From NCBI GenBank assembly GCA_016839635.1, contig JAEOTV010000049.1, forward strand, positions 1 through 7,155: 7,155 bases of DNA. Direction: 5' to 3'. Below, one piece after another: positions 1 through 5,613 of the stretch. The position numbers were made by a program, and so were the translations under genes. This stretch comes from Promethearchaeota archaeon. GTDB taxonomy: Archaea; Asgardarchaeota; Lokiarchaeia; Sigynarchaeales; SOKP01. The notes beneath the pieces were generated by a model. The model saw only the letters and a list, made by a program, of their open reading frames with translations, searched no databases and was not told the origin of the DNA. Numbering within the stretch: position 1 is the stretch's first letter; every line of letters begins with the position of its first letter.

Positions 1-102
1 CTCAAAGAGAAGCTGATCATCATGTACTGGACTACCCCATTCAAGATCATGGTAAGAGATCATTTGTTCGTCATTTCCTGCCCATCTGCATCGATTTACC
101 AT
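1..102 (-). CDS. tag: DNA-3-methyladenine glycosylase I, N-terminal fragment (cut by window edge)
   Basis: Base-excision repair enzyme of the Tag family, which removes 3-methyladenine from alkylated DNA. Only the first 34 residues are inside the window. They carry the family's N-terminal signature: an RCRWAG segment at residues 4-9, then YHDLEWGSPVHDD at 17-29, then LLFE at 31-34. Cys5 and His18 match the two N-terminal zinc ligands of Escherichia coli Tag (Cys4 and His17); the other two ligands would lie near the C-terminus, outside the window. The start is well fixed, because an in-frame stop lies three codons upstream of the ATG at 102-100 and the family signature begins almost at once. 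The gene is divergent from the small membrane-protein gene at 278. The family is mainly bacterial, so acquisition by transfer is possible but cannot be judged from 34 residues. The family assignment is firm despite the truncation. Confidence 0.88.
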   Translation of the reverse strand, partial: MVNRCRWAGNDEQMISYHDLEWGSPVHDDQLLFE

Positions 103-123
103 TTTGAACTAACCATATTTACT

Positions 124-147
124 TTAACATTAAAGACTTAATGTTAA
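124..147. promoter_or_regulatory. 24-bp perfect palindrome upstream of tag, candidate operator
   Basis: Two perfectly complementary 10-base arms, TTAACATTAA and TTAATGTTAA, flank a 4-base spacer (AGAC). The element lies 21 nt upstream of the tag start codon on the minus strand, which is where an archaeal TATA/BRE core promoter would sit for a short-leader transcript. A dimeric winged-helix or ribbon-helix-helix repressor could bind here and block TBP/TFB. The symmetry is directly visible; the operator role is inferred. It could also be a weak AT-rich hairpin, or chance symmetry in AT-rich DNA. Confidence 0.4.
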
Positions 148-240
148 GAATCAAATTTACGATAAAAAGAATTCTAATATATAGAACATATTGACTTCTT
201 ATCATTATCTTGAAAATCTGGTCACATTCTACGATGAAAG

Positions 241-254
241 AAAAAGAATATAAA
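241..254 (+). promoter_or_regulatory. Archaeal BRE/TATA core promoter for the 278 gene
   Basis: A purine-rich stretch (AAAAAGAA) leads into TATAAA at 249-254, a good match to an archaeal BRE plus TATA box. Its centre is about 26 nt before the ATG at 278. With usual archaeal TATA-to-start spacing, transcription would begin at or within a few bases of the start codon, giving a leaderless or nearly leaderless mRNA. No Shine-Dalgarno-like sequence precedes the ATG, which agrees with this. Confidence 0.5.
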
Positions 255-277
255 CTACTAGTATCTTACTTTCCTTA

Positions 278-583
278 ATGAGAGAACCTTGGAAAGATCT
301 ATTAGGCTTTTTTATTTTTCTAGGATTAAACTTTTTAGTCTTTTTTATTCGCACGTTAGCAATAACATCCTATCAAATATTAATTACAAATGTATTATTC
401 ACTATGTCCACTATCATGAGCTTTTTGATTTTTGTCACTTTCTTACATAATTTATTCAAAAGAGATTTAGAATTAAAGTATTGGGAAAAGTGGAAAATAA
501 AACATGCTGAAGAACTTGTAAATGATCCATTACCAGAAGGATTTGGGGAGAGAAAACAAAAAAATTTAGAACTAAAAGTATAA
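278..583 (+). CDS. Small two-helix membrane protein, first of a tandem paralogous pair
   Basis: A 101-residue protein of no recognised family. Two hydrophobic segments are visible, about residues 9-27 and 34-58, separated by a short polar turn. A charged cytosolic-type tail follows (about 60-101), rich in Lys and Glu. There is no cleavable signal peptide, and the short N-terminus (MREPWKD) is mixed in charge. The second helix ends in SFLIFVTFLHNLFKRDL, which closely matches SFILFLTFLHSIFHKDF in the protein encoded at 629-883, so the two genes are diverged duplicates. The tail has no counterpart of equal length in the paralog. The ATG at 278 fits the TATA box at 249-254. The downstream gene begins 45 nt after the stop, so co-transcription is possible. 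Function is unknown. The paralogy supports it being a real gene rather than a chance hydrophobic frame. Confidence 0.7.
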   Translation: MREPWKDLLGFFIFLGLNFLVFFIRTLAITSYQILITNVLFTMSTIMSFLIFVTFLHNLFKRDLELKYWEKWKIKHAEELVNDPLPEGFGERKQKNLELKV

Positions 584-593
584 GGAAAGTTAA

Positions 594-604
594 TTTATTA
601 ATAA
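594..604 (+). promoter_or_regulatory. Possible TATA box for the 629 gene
   Basis: TTTATTAATAA is centred about 30 nt before the ATG at 629, compatible with an archaeal core promoter giving a very short leader. The surrounding gap is strongly AT-rich, so such matches occur by chance, and the gene may instead be read from the promoter at 241-254. Confidence 0.25.
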
Positions 605-628
605 TTACTAATAATATATGTTGTAGAT

Positions 629-883
629 ATGAAAGAAACATACCAAAGTTTAATCGCTACAGTGAGTTTGCTTCTTATAGGGTTTTTAATGATCTTAATC
701 GGTCATATACGTGGTACTTATTATAGTGTAGTTATATTTTCATATATAAGTGCGATCTTCTTTCTTTTGAGTTTCATTTTATTTCTTACTTTTCTACATA
801 GTATATTTCATAAGGATTTTAAAGTTCATAAACCAAAGCCCGAAATGAGACCCGAAGATGTAGAGAGATGGGATAAAATTTAA
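629..883 (+). CDS. Small two-helix membrane protein, second of a tandem paralogous pair
   Basis: An 84-residue protein of no recognised family. Hydrophobic segments lie at about residues 7-27 and 33-58, followed by a short, highly charged, proline-containing tail (about 62-84) rich in Lys, Glu, Arg and Asp. The end of helix 2 (SFILFLTFLHSIFHKDF) is shared with the upstream protein at 278-583: both have S-F, T-F-L-H and an F-x-(R/K)-D pattern in register. The His and the basic residues at the membrane exit are conserved. Helix 1 has diverged more than helix 2, and the tails are not obviously related. The gene lies 45 nt after its paralog on the same strand. The conserved motif suggests the second helix and its cytosolic edge carry the shared function, which is unknown. 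Confidence 0.68.
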   Translation: MKETYQSLIATVSLLLIGFLMILIGHIRGTYYSVVIFSYISAIFFLLSFILFLTFLHSIFHKDFKVHKPKPEMRPEDVERWDKI

Positions 884-887
884 TATT

Positions 888-910
888 ATTGTTTTCCTAA
901 TTTTTCCTTA
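888..910 (+). terminator. Possible T-rich terminator after the small membrane genes
   Basis: A pyrimidine-rich stretch with T4 and T5 runs begins within 10 nt of the stop of the 629 gene. Archaeal RNA polymerase terminates at such T-tracts without needing a hairpin. The runs are short, so the call is tentative. Confidence 0.3.
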
Positions 911-931
911 TCAATAATTTAAAGTTTCATT

Positions 932-1070
932 ATGAATTTGAGAGATCCAAAATTGACGATTCTGCAATTTAATGAGTATATTAATAACCAAGATATGAAA
1001 GGAAGACTCAGATGAAAATAGGAAGAAATTAGGTATAAGACAGTCAATTAAGTACCAATTAAAAAAATAG
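932..1070 (+). pseudogene. Probable remnant of an NTF2/SnoaL-like gene with an internal deletion
   Basis: An ATG at 932 opens a 27-codon frame reading MNLRDPKLTILQFNEYINNQDMKG, then LR and a stop at 1013-1015. The segment LQFNEYINNQD resembles the N-terminal helix of SnoaL-like / nuclear transport factor 2 proteins, where it is normally followed by a catalytic or binding core of about 80-100 residues. That core is missing. Instead, from about 1002 a different frame reads EDSDENRKKLGI and continues to a stop at 1068-1070. This looks like the C-terminal tail of the same kind of protein (a conserved WRVYEDT-type strand end followed by ENRKKLG). The simplest reading is an intact gene that lost its middle, leaving head and tail joined out of frame near 998-1004. 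The resemblance is from memory of the family, not a search. The alternative is chance similarity in non-coding DNA. Confidence 0.42.
1061..1067 (-). terminator. T7 tract downstream of the GTPase gene
   Basis: A run of seven A on the plus strand reads as T7 on the minus strand, about 34 nt beyond the GTPase stop codon. This is consistent with archaeal T-tract termination. It overlaps the end of the proposed pseudogene, so it is only a candidate. Confidence 0.28.
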
Positions 1071-1100
1071 ATAAATGTAAAAATAATTTGAATTTAATGT

Positions 1101-2009
1101 TTAATCTGTATGAGCAGATATAATTAAATCAGCAAAAAGCTTCATGTCATTAAGTAGCATGTTTAATTTATCTTGGGACTCTCTATCGAGTTCTCCAGAT
1201 TTCATAACAAGTACAGAAATGATATACTTGAAGATATGAAGCTCAACTTCTTTGCCATCGTCATCTCTACCCCAAAATTTACTGGAATCTGCCATAAAGA
1301 TATTTTCTCGGACTGTATTACAAGCATTTATAAAATCTCTTAAATCTCCTCGTAATGTTAAGCCACTACTAACACCTTGAACATTATGGACTATAACATT
1401 ACCTGATATATCAGCGATAATTACTTTAGCCTTAATCTCATCAAGTTGTTTTTCTGCTTTTTCTACATGGGCCTTTAATTCTGCGTATTCTGATATTAAG
1501 ACATCTCTGAATACTTTAGCTAGTTTATCCTGTTCATAAATGCTTGTAAGCATATAGTCAAAATCGTAGTCTTTAAATAAATCTAAAAACATATCCTTTG
1601 CTTTCTTAACGTTTGTATCAAGGAGCTCTTTCTGAAAATTTTCAACATCATACTTATGTAAAAATAAGAAGATCTTTGGTTTTTCATTCATCTTACGATA
1701 TATATCTAGTAGATTTACAAAATAGTCCTTTGCTTCTTGAAATGTATTTGGGTCATGCAAATCGACTATAGGTATAAGAATATCTGTTCCACGAAAGACT
1801 TCTGGCTTTTCGGCATACTCTTTTCGAAATTCCTCCTGCCCTCCGAAATCAAAGATCCCTACTTGTAATCCTAGAAATGGGTGTCGCCTAGTTTCATAAA
1901 GTATTGTTGGTGCTAAACCTTTTGTATCTTCTGGGCGTTTTGCGGCAAAAGCAACAGAATAGACACTTGTCTTACCACATCCACTTAGTCCAACTAAACT
2001 GATTTTCAT
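1101..2009 (-). CDS. Rag/Gtr-family GTPase with C-terminal roadblock-like domain
   Basis: A GTP-binding switch protein of 302 residues, close in length to yeast Gtr1 (about 310). The GTPase domain covers about residues 1-162. Visible motifs are the P-loop GLSGCGKT at 7-14, switch I Thr35 in a PTI context, DFGGQ at 54-58, HKYD at 118-121 in place of the usual NKxD, and TSI at 155-157. The HKxD and TSI pair, with the position of the catalytic-region Gln, is the Rag/Gtr pattern rather than Ras, Rab or Arf. A charged helix (about 163-194) leads into an alpha/beta domain (about 195-302) beginning VIIADISGNVIVH. It fits the roadblock/longin-like C-terminal domain that Rag proteins use to dimerise and to bind Ragulator-type partners. 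No lipid-modification cysteine is seen at the C-terminus. The gene lies 78 nt downstream of the FrhB-like gene on the same strand. In eukaryotes this family signals amino-acid status to TORC1; the archaeal role is unknown. Confidence 0.85.
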   Translation of the reverse strand: MKISLVGLSGCGKTSVYSVAFAAKRPEDTKGLAPTILYETRRHPFLGLQVGIFDFGGQEEFRKEYAEKPEVFRGTDILIPIVDLHDPNTFQEAKDYFVNLLDIYRKMNEKPKIFLFLHKYDVENFQKELLDTNVKKAKDMFLDLFKDYDFDYMLTSIYEQDKLAKVFRDVLISEYAELKAHVEKAEKQLDEIKAKVIIADISGNVIVHNVQGVSSGLTLRGDLRDFINACNTVRENIFMADSSKFWGRDDDGKEVELHIFKYIISVLVMKSGELDRESQDKLNMLLNDMKLFADLIISAHTD

Positions 2010-2034
2010 TTTTGACTTTCCTTTTTTTAATGGT

Positions 2035-2042
2035 TTTTATAA
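2035..2042 (-). promoter_or_regulatory. TATA box for the Rag-like GTPase gene
   Basis: On the minus strand TTATAAAA lies 26-33 nt before the ATG at 2009, the expected position for an archaeal promoter with a leaderless or very short-leader transcript. This suggests the GTPase can be expressed separately from the upstream FrhB-like gene. A GGAAAG purine run six bases before the ATG could act as a weak ribosome-binding site on a read-through transcript, but it is a poor match. Confidence 0.42.
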
Positions 2043-2087
2043 TAATTTATTTCATTTAACTTTTTTAATAAAATTTAATTTAGATTT

Positions 2088-3578
2088 TTATTCTTTTGGT
2101 GCTATTTTGAGTGTTCTGGAAAAAATCTTTCCAAACGCTTCAGTTGAAGCTTCAACCAATATGTTAGCTTTTATAGGTTCACCTTCTGGTATATCCAATG
2201 GATAACCAATTTCAATTGTTTCAAATGGGAATATTTCTCTTATTGTTGTTATCCAAGGGCTTTTTTCAAAAAGTTCTTCAATACTAACTATTCTAATTTT
2301 CATATTCTCTAAGACATAACCTATTGTATTTGTCAATGAAATGTTTAATATTTTGTCATCTTCATTTAGGTTTTTAGTAACACTTAAGAATTTTCTTGCT
2401 CCTAATGTAGGTGTAAGTCCTGCTTGTTCTGCTTCTGGCTTTGTTTCAATTCTTGGTTCTTCTTTTTCTTCAGAATCTCGTACAATAAAGACTTTTCTTT
2501 TTTGTATAGTGTATTGCGAAACTTTTTTGAGTTTTGCCAAAAACAACACAGCATTCAAATTTATAGCATTAAAAGGTTCTATTTTTAGATAACCCTTTTC
2601 AGCAGCGTCTTCCATAATTTCAGATCCTATACCACTTCTAGAAAATACCGTATTCTTATTTGCTCCACTTCCAACAGATCCAACAGAGATATCAGCATTT
2701 TCAGCGGTTAGATCTGTACAAAAATTACAGCTCGAGGACTTAAATTTATCTAGTTGTTTAATAGTATATGATTTCACAGGTTCTCCTTGTGGATCATAAT
2801 ATAAGTGGAATTTTCCCTTATTTATATCCATTTTTTGAACTTTTGACAAATCTATACCTTCCTTCTCGAAGAATGGATAGATAGCTTCAGGGGCAAATGA
2901 ATCCATACAAAATAATCCAATTTTAAGTACATGGACTCTCATAAAATATTTCAACATGCCAGTTGGGCTATCGAACATCTTTGCAACAGCGTCAATATTA
3001 CATGGAGTACCCACAAATGCAATAGATCTAAAATCTTGTCTAACTGCATCCATAAGAGCTTCAACTGTTTGAGAATGGCTATAAATAGAGCCTGAAGACT
3101 TGATAGCATCGTCTTTACTCGTAATGATTTGAGCTACTGGATGCCATGGTTGATTTGGATTTTTCATTGTCACTACGGCAGCATCGATTAAATGCTCATC
3201 AAATAAATAGCAGAGTAGACTTGTTACTGTTCCACCATCTTGACCCCCTATCACTTCAGGAATGTTTGTATTTGCTACATACCCCGTCTTAAACTCTCCC
3301 ATCAGTTGATAAGGATCCGTTATTGTTCTTGGACATTGATTATAACATATACCACATCCAGTACATTTACCTATTAATTTCGGTTGTGCAACTAATTCAT
3401 CCCACTCTAAGACTGGACAGACAGCAGCACAAGTAGCACATTCAGTACATATTCCAGTACGAACGATCTCTTTCATTAGCATACCAAAAGAATCCTTTTT
3501 TCCCTCCAATTTCTTTTGAATATAATCAAAAGAATATGCATATGGAGTTTCGGTTTGATCTGATTTCTCTTCAGTCAT
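2088..3578 (-). CDS. FrhB-family F420-linked iron-sulfur flavoprotein with extra C-terminal domain
   Basis: A 496-residue protein of the coenzyme F420 hydrogenase/dehydrogenase beta-subunit family, which passes electrons between iron-sulfur clusters, a flavin and a soluble cofactor (F420 in well-studied members). Residues 44-82 form a two-cluster ferredoxin domain: Cys44, 47, 50, 54 and Cys72, 75, 78, 82, each in a CxxCxxCxxxCP pattern, so two 4Fe-4S clusters are expected. The FrhB core follows at about 95-350. It has GGQDGGTVTSLL (111-122), SSGSIYSHS (161-169), a GTPC motif with Cys193, Cys224, and CNFCTD (284-289) followed by ADISVGSVGSG (295-305). An acidic linker (about 368-390) leads to a beta-rich domain at about 395-496 that is not part of ordinary FrhB proteins. 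No hydrogenase or other enzyme subunit lies beside it. The actual electron partner is unknown, and use of F420 is inferred from the family. The gene lies between the HEAT-repeat and Rag-like genes on the same strand. Confidence 0.85.
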   Translation of the reverse strand: MTEEKSDQTETPYAYSFDYIQKKLEGKKDSFGMLMKEIVRTGICTECATCAAVCPVLEWDELVAQPKLIGKCTGCGICYNQCPRTITDPYQLMGEFKTGYVANTNIPEVIGGQDGGTVTSLLCYLFDEHLIDAAVVTMKNPNQPWHPVAQIITSKDDAIKSSGSIYSHSQTVEALMDAVRQDFRSIAFVGTPCNIDAVAKMFDSPTGMLKYFMRVHVLKIGLFCMDSFAPEAIYPFFEKEGIDLSKVQKMDINKGKFHLYYDPQGEPVKSYTIKQLDKFKSSSCNFCTDLTAENADISVGSVGSGANKNTVFSRSGIGSEIMEDAAEKGYLKIEPFNAINLNAVLFLAKLKKVSQYTIQKRKVFIVRDSEEKEEPRIETKPEAEQAGLTPTLGARKFLSVTKNLNEDDKILNISLTNTIGYVLENMKIRIVSIEELFEKSPWITTIREIFPFETIEIGYPLDIPEGEPIKANILVEASTEAFGKIFSRTLKIAPKE

Positions 3579-3607
3579 GATTTTTAATAGAAACGCTAAA
3601 TTGATTA

Positions 3608-3617
3608 TTAAATAAAT
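3608..3617 (-). promoter_or_regulatory. Possible TATA box for the FrhB-like gene
   Basis: On the minus strand TTTATTTAAT lies 30-39 nt before the ATG at 3578, compatible with an archaeal core promoter and a leader of a few bases. The match is imperfect and the gap is AT-rich, so chance occurrence is possible. Confidence 0.28.
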
Positions 3618-3646
3618 GAAAGTTCAATTAAGTAAAATAGGCTTTG

Positions 3647-3709
3647 AAAAAAAATATTATTAAATTGAGGATGAATAAACTAGCTCTTTTAGAAAAATAA
3701 GTCAAAAAA
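3647..3709 (-). terminator. T-tracts downstream of the HEAT-repeat gene
   Basis: Read on the minus strand, T6 (3704-3709) and T8 (3647-3654) runs lie about 28 and 83 nt after the HEAT gene's stop. They could end its transcript before the FrhB-like gene. If they are inefficient, some read-through into 3578-2088 is possible. Confidence 0.3.
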
Positions 3710-3736
3710 GTCAAACTATAATATATTGCATATAAT

Positions 3737-5335
3737 CTAAGAATTATCTAATTCAAGCCTTTCCTCAATTTTTTTAATCGCATTTGAAGCATAAATTCGC
3801 ACAACTCTATGGAAATCATTAACTCTTGTGATTAATGCGTCAAGAGCAGGCTCGCTGCCAAAATTTTCTAATAGCTTTATTAAACTAAGTTTTACTTTAT
3901 AATTTTCACTTTCTTTTGTTCGTAAGATATCTGTAAGAATTGCTATATTTTTATTTAATGTTCTTCTTAAATTTTGCGTATCTCCTGTATTTCTGTACCA
4001 ATTATTTTGAAATATATTATAGATCGCATCAATTGTTACTTTTTTTATTAGCCAATAAACATTTTCATCTTCTAATATATTAAGCATATCTTCTAACGGT
4101 ATTATGCTACCTATTTTCCCTAAAGCGATAATTGTATTCTTTTTTACATCTAGATTCTTTAATTTCAATAATTTACATAGGGGATTAACAAATTCTTCTT
4201 TCCCAATTTCTCCTAAGAGAAAGGCAACACTTTCTCTAACTGTATTATTTTCTTTGTTTAAAGAATTATATAAATATTCATATGATGTATTTGGATTACT
4301 TTGATAAATTTTTTTTATTGCATCTAATATATAAAACTTCATATCTAAATCAGTGTATTCGAAGCTTATATCTTCAATATCTAGAACATCTAAAAGTTCA
4401 GTTACAACTGATAAATCTCCAATCTCTCCTAAAGCTTCAATGGCTGCTATGCTTACTTCATTATAGATATTATCTAAATTAGAAATTAACAACTCTACTG
4501 CATCCTTGAGTTTTAACCTCCCACATAACAAAACAGCATTTTTCTTAACTATGAAATCATCAATCAATAACAATTTGAGTATATCCTTTTGGACCTCTTT
4601 TCCTAAAATTGTTAAAATTGTAATAACAGAATCCATTAAACGGGAATCTTCTTCTTTTAAAATACTAGTAACTACGTTTAAAATCTCATTTTTATTTTTA
4701 ATTAAATTGGATAAAAGTTCAGGGTATTTTGCTTTAAGATAACTTTTATCTTCAAAAGAAACATTAATGCTCGAGAGTTCATACCCAATTAGTTTTATTA
4801 ATTCAGCTCTATGAATCTTTGATAACTTCTTATTTTTTAATGAGTCTAATAACAAACTTATTAGTTTTTCAGGATCTAAACTTAATAATTCAATTGAGAC
4901 ATATTCTTTAATTGAATTATAGACATCATCTAATTCCTTTATAAAAATTCTTATCTCAGGATCTTCAAATCTAGTTTTTTTTATGGCTTTTAAAGTAGAT
5001 AATTTTATATCTTTGTTAACAGGTTCTTGCTCTAATACCCATTTTAATGGTTTCAACGCTTTTTGATGTTTTATTCTACCTAAAGCTTTTGCTGCTTCAC
5101 ATTTTATCTCAATTGTATCATCAGAAATAAGGAGATTCTCAAACGTTTCATAACACTCATTCTTTAATTTTAATGAATTAGTACTGATTAATCCTAAATA
5201 TTTAATTGCCTCTTTTCGTTTAATATTATCTTTTTCTTTTTCTATAATTTCAGTTAACATATTGGCTGAGTTTTCTAGTCCAAATTCTTCACTTCTCTGG
5301 TATATTTCCTGAGGATGAATTTTTACTTTTAGCAT
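3737..5335 (-). CDS. HEAT-repeat protein (helical-repeat scaffold)
   Basis: A soluble protein of 532 residues made almost wholly of paired amphipathic helices of the HEAT / PBS-lyase-like type, a fold that binds other proteins. Clear repeat units, each with an (A/V)..AL..(I/L)G pattern, are at about 37-52 (KEAIKYLGLI), 75-103 (CEAAKALGRI), 260-290, 291-318 (VSIAAIEALGEIG), 363-392 (VRESVAFLLGEIG), 395-422 (VKKNTIIALGKIG), 425-445, and 477-527 (VKLSLIKLLENFG and VRIYASNAIKKI). The middle (about 125-255) is also helical, but its repeats are degenerate. There is no signal peptide, membrane segment or catalytic motif. The ATG at 5335 begins a continuous open frame and has a TATA-like sequence at suitable distance. 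The sequence is very rich in Lys, Ile, Leu, Asn and Glu, as expected from AT-rich DNA. The gene is the most upstream of three same-strand genes. Its partner is unknown; the neighbouring FrhB-like and Rag-like proteins are natural candidates but unproven. Confidence 0.82.
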   Translation of the reverse strand: MLKVKIHPQEIYQRSEEFGLENSANMLTEIIEKEKDNIKRKEAIKYLGLISTNSLKLKNECYETFENLLISDDTIEIKCEAAKALGRIKHQKALKPLKWVLEQEPVNKDIKLSTLKAIKKTRFEDPEIRIFIKELDDVYNSIKEYVSIELLSLDPEKLISLLLDSLKNKKLSKIHRAELIKLIGYELSSINVSFEDKSYLKAKYPELLSNLIKNKNEILNVVTSILKEEDSRLMDSVITILTILGKEVQKDILKLLLIDDFIVKKNAVLLCGRLKLKDAVELLISNLDNIYNEVSIAAIEALGEIGDLSVVTELLDVLDIEDISFEYTDLDMKFYILDAIKKIYQSNPNTSYEYLYNSLNKENNTVRESVAFLLGEIGKEEFVNPLCKLLKLKNLDVKKNTIIALGKIGSIIPLEDMLNILEDENVYWLIKKVTIDAIYNIFQNNWYRNTGDTQNLRRTLNKNIAILTDILRTKESENYKVKLSLIKLLENFGSEPALDALITRVNDFHRVVRIYASNAIKKIEERLELDNS

Positions 5336-5613
5336 AGACTTTTGTTGAAAATCCGCTTTTAAAAAATATAACTTCTTTTCTGTTTAATTATCAATTATTG
5401 ATCACTAATTATAAAAATTTTTCTCAGATCAAACATAAAGTAAGTAATTATATATCAGAAAAAGTAAAAGTAACCAGTAATGATAAAAATCCAAAAGAGA
5501 ATTTCGGATCACTACTAAATTCTAATTATATATTAAACCGAATGAGACACTGTATATTTTGCACTGAGATTTTTAATAAACTTTTGGCAAATATTTTTTA
5601 ATAAAAATAGATA
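5336..5613. other. Divergent intergenic region, no supported gene
   Basis: This spacer of 278 nt separates the minus-strand HEAT gene from the plus-strand DUF998-like genes. It should hold both promoters. It contains the HEAT TATA-like site, the 5390-5402 palindrome, and near its right end the AT-rich TTTTTAATAAA (5570-5580), about 34-44 nt before the ATG at 5614, a weak TATA candidate for that gene. A 67-codon open frame at 5398-5601 depends on a TTG start and has the composition of translated AT-rich spacer. No RNA gene or longer repeat was recognised. Confidence 0.45.
5363..5371 (-). promoter_or_regulatory. TATA-like core promoter for the HEAT-repeat gene
   Basis: On the minus strand TTATATTTT lies 28-36 nt before the ATG at 5335, within the range for an archaeal promoter with a short leader. 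A 13-bp perfect palindrome, ATCAAT-T-ATTGAT (5390-5402), lies about 20 nt further upstream and could bind a regulator, though such short AT-rich symmetry may be chance. Confidence 0.38.

Noticed and set aside
1..141. Plus-strand open frames at the left edge (to stops at 105-107 and 139-141) as the end of another gene
   Set aside because: The opposite strand encodes an unmistakable Tag N-terminus over 1-102, so these are shadow frames.
165..190. Short inverted repeat TTCTA-ATATA-TAGAA in the spacer between tag and the 278 gene
   Set aside because: Arms of five AT-rich bases are expected by chance, and it lies too far from either start codon to be a clear promoter element.
456..641. Minus-strand 61-codon frame opposite the small membrane genes
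   Set aside because: It overlaps most of the tail of the supported 278 gene in antisense, and its composition is explained as a shadow of that gene.
2341..2592. Plus-strand 83-codon frame inside the FrhB-like gene
   Set aside because: It lies antisense within a strongly supported coding region; its Ser/Phe-rich composition is typical of a shadow frame.
4104..4742. Three plus-strand frames (4104-4304, 4282-4482, 4506-4742) opposite the HEAT-repeat gene
   Set aside because: All are antisense to a continuous HEAT-repeat reading frame with clear repeats; Phe/Leu/Ser-rich translations are expected shadows of Lys/Glu/Leu-rich coding sequence.
5398..5601. Plus-strand 67-codon open frame in the divergent spacer
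   Set aside because: It needs a TTG start, has no matching motif or paralog, and is rich in Asn, Lys, Ile and Ser as expected from translating AT-rich spacer. It also occupies the region where two divergent promoters must lie.
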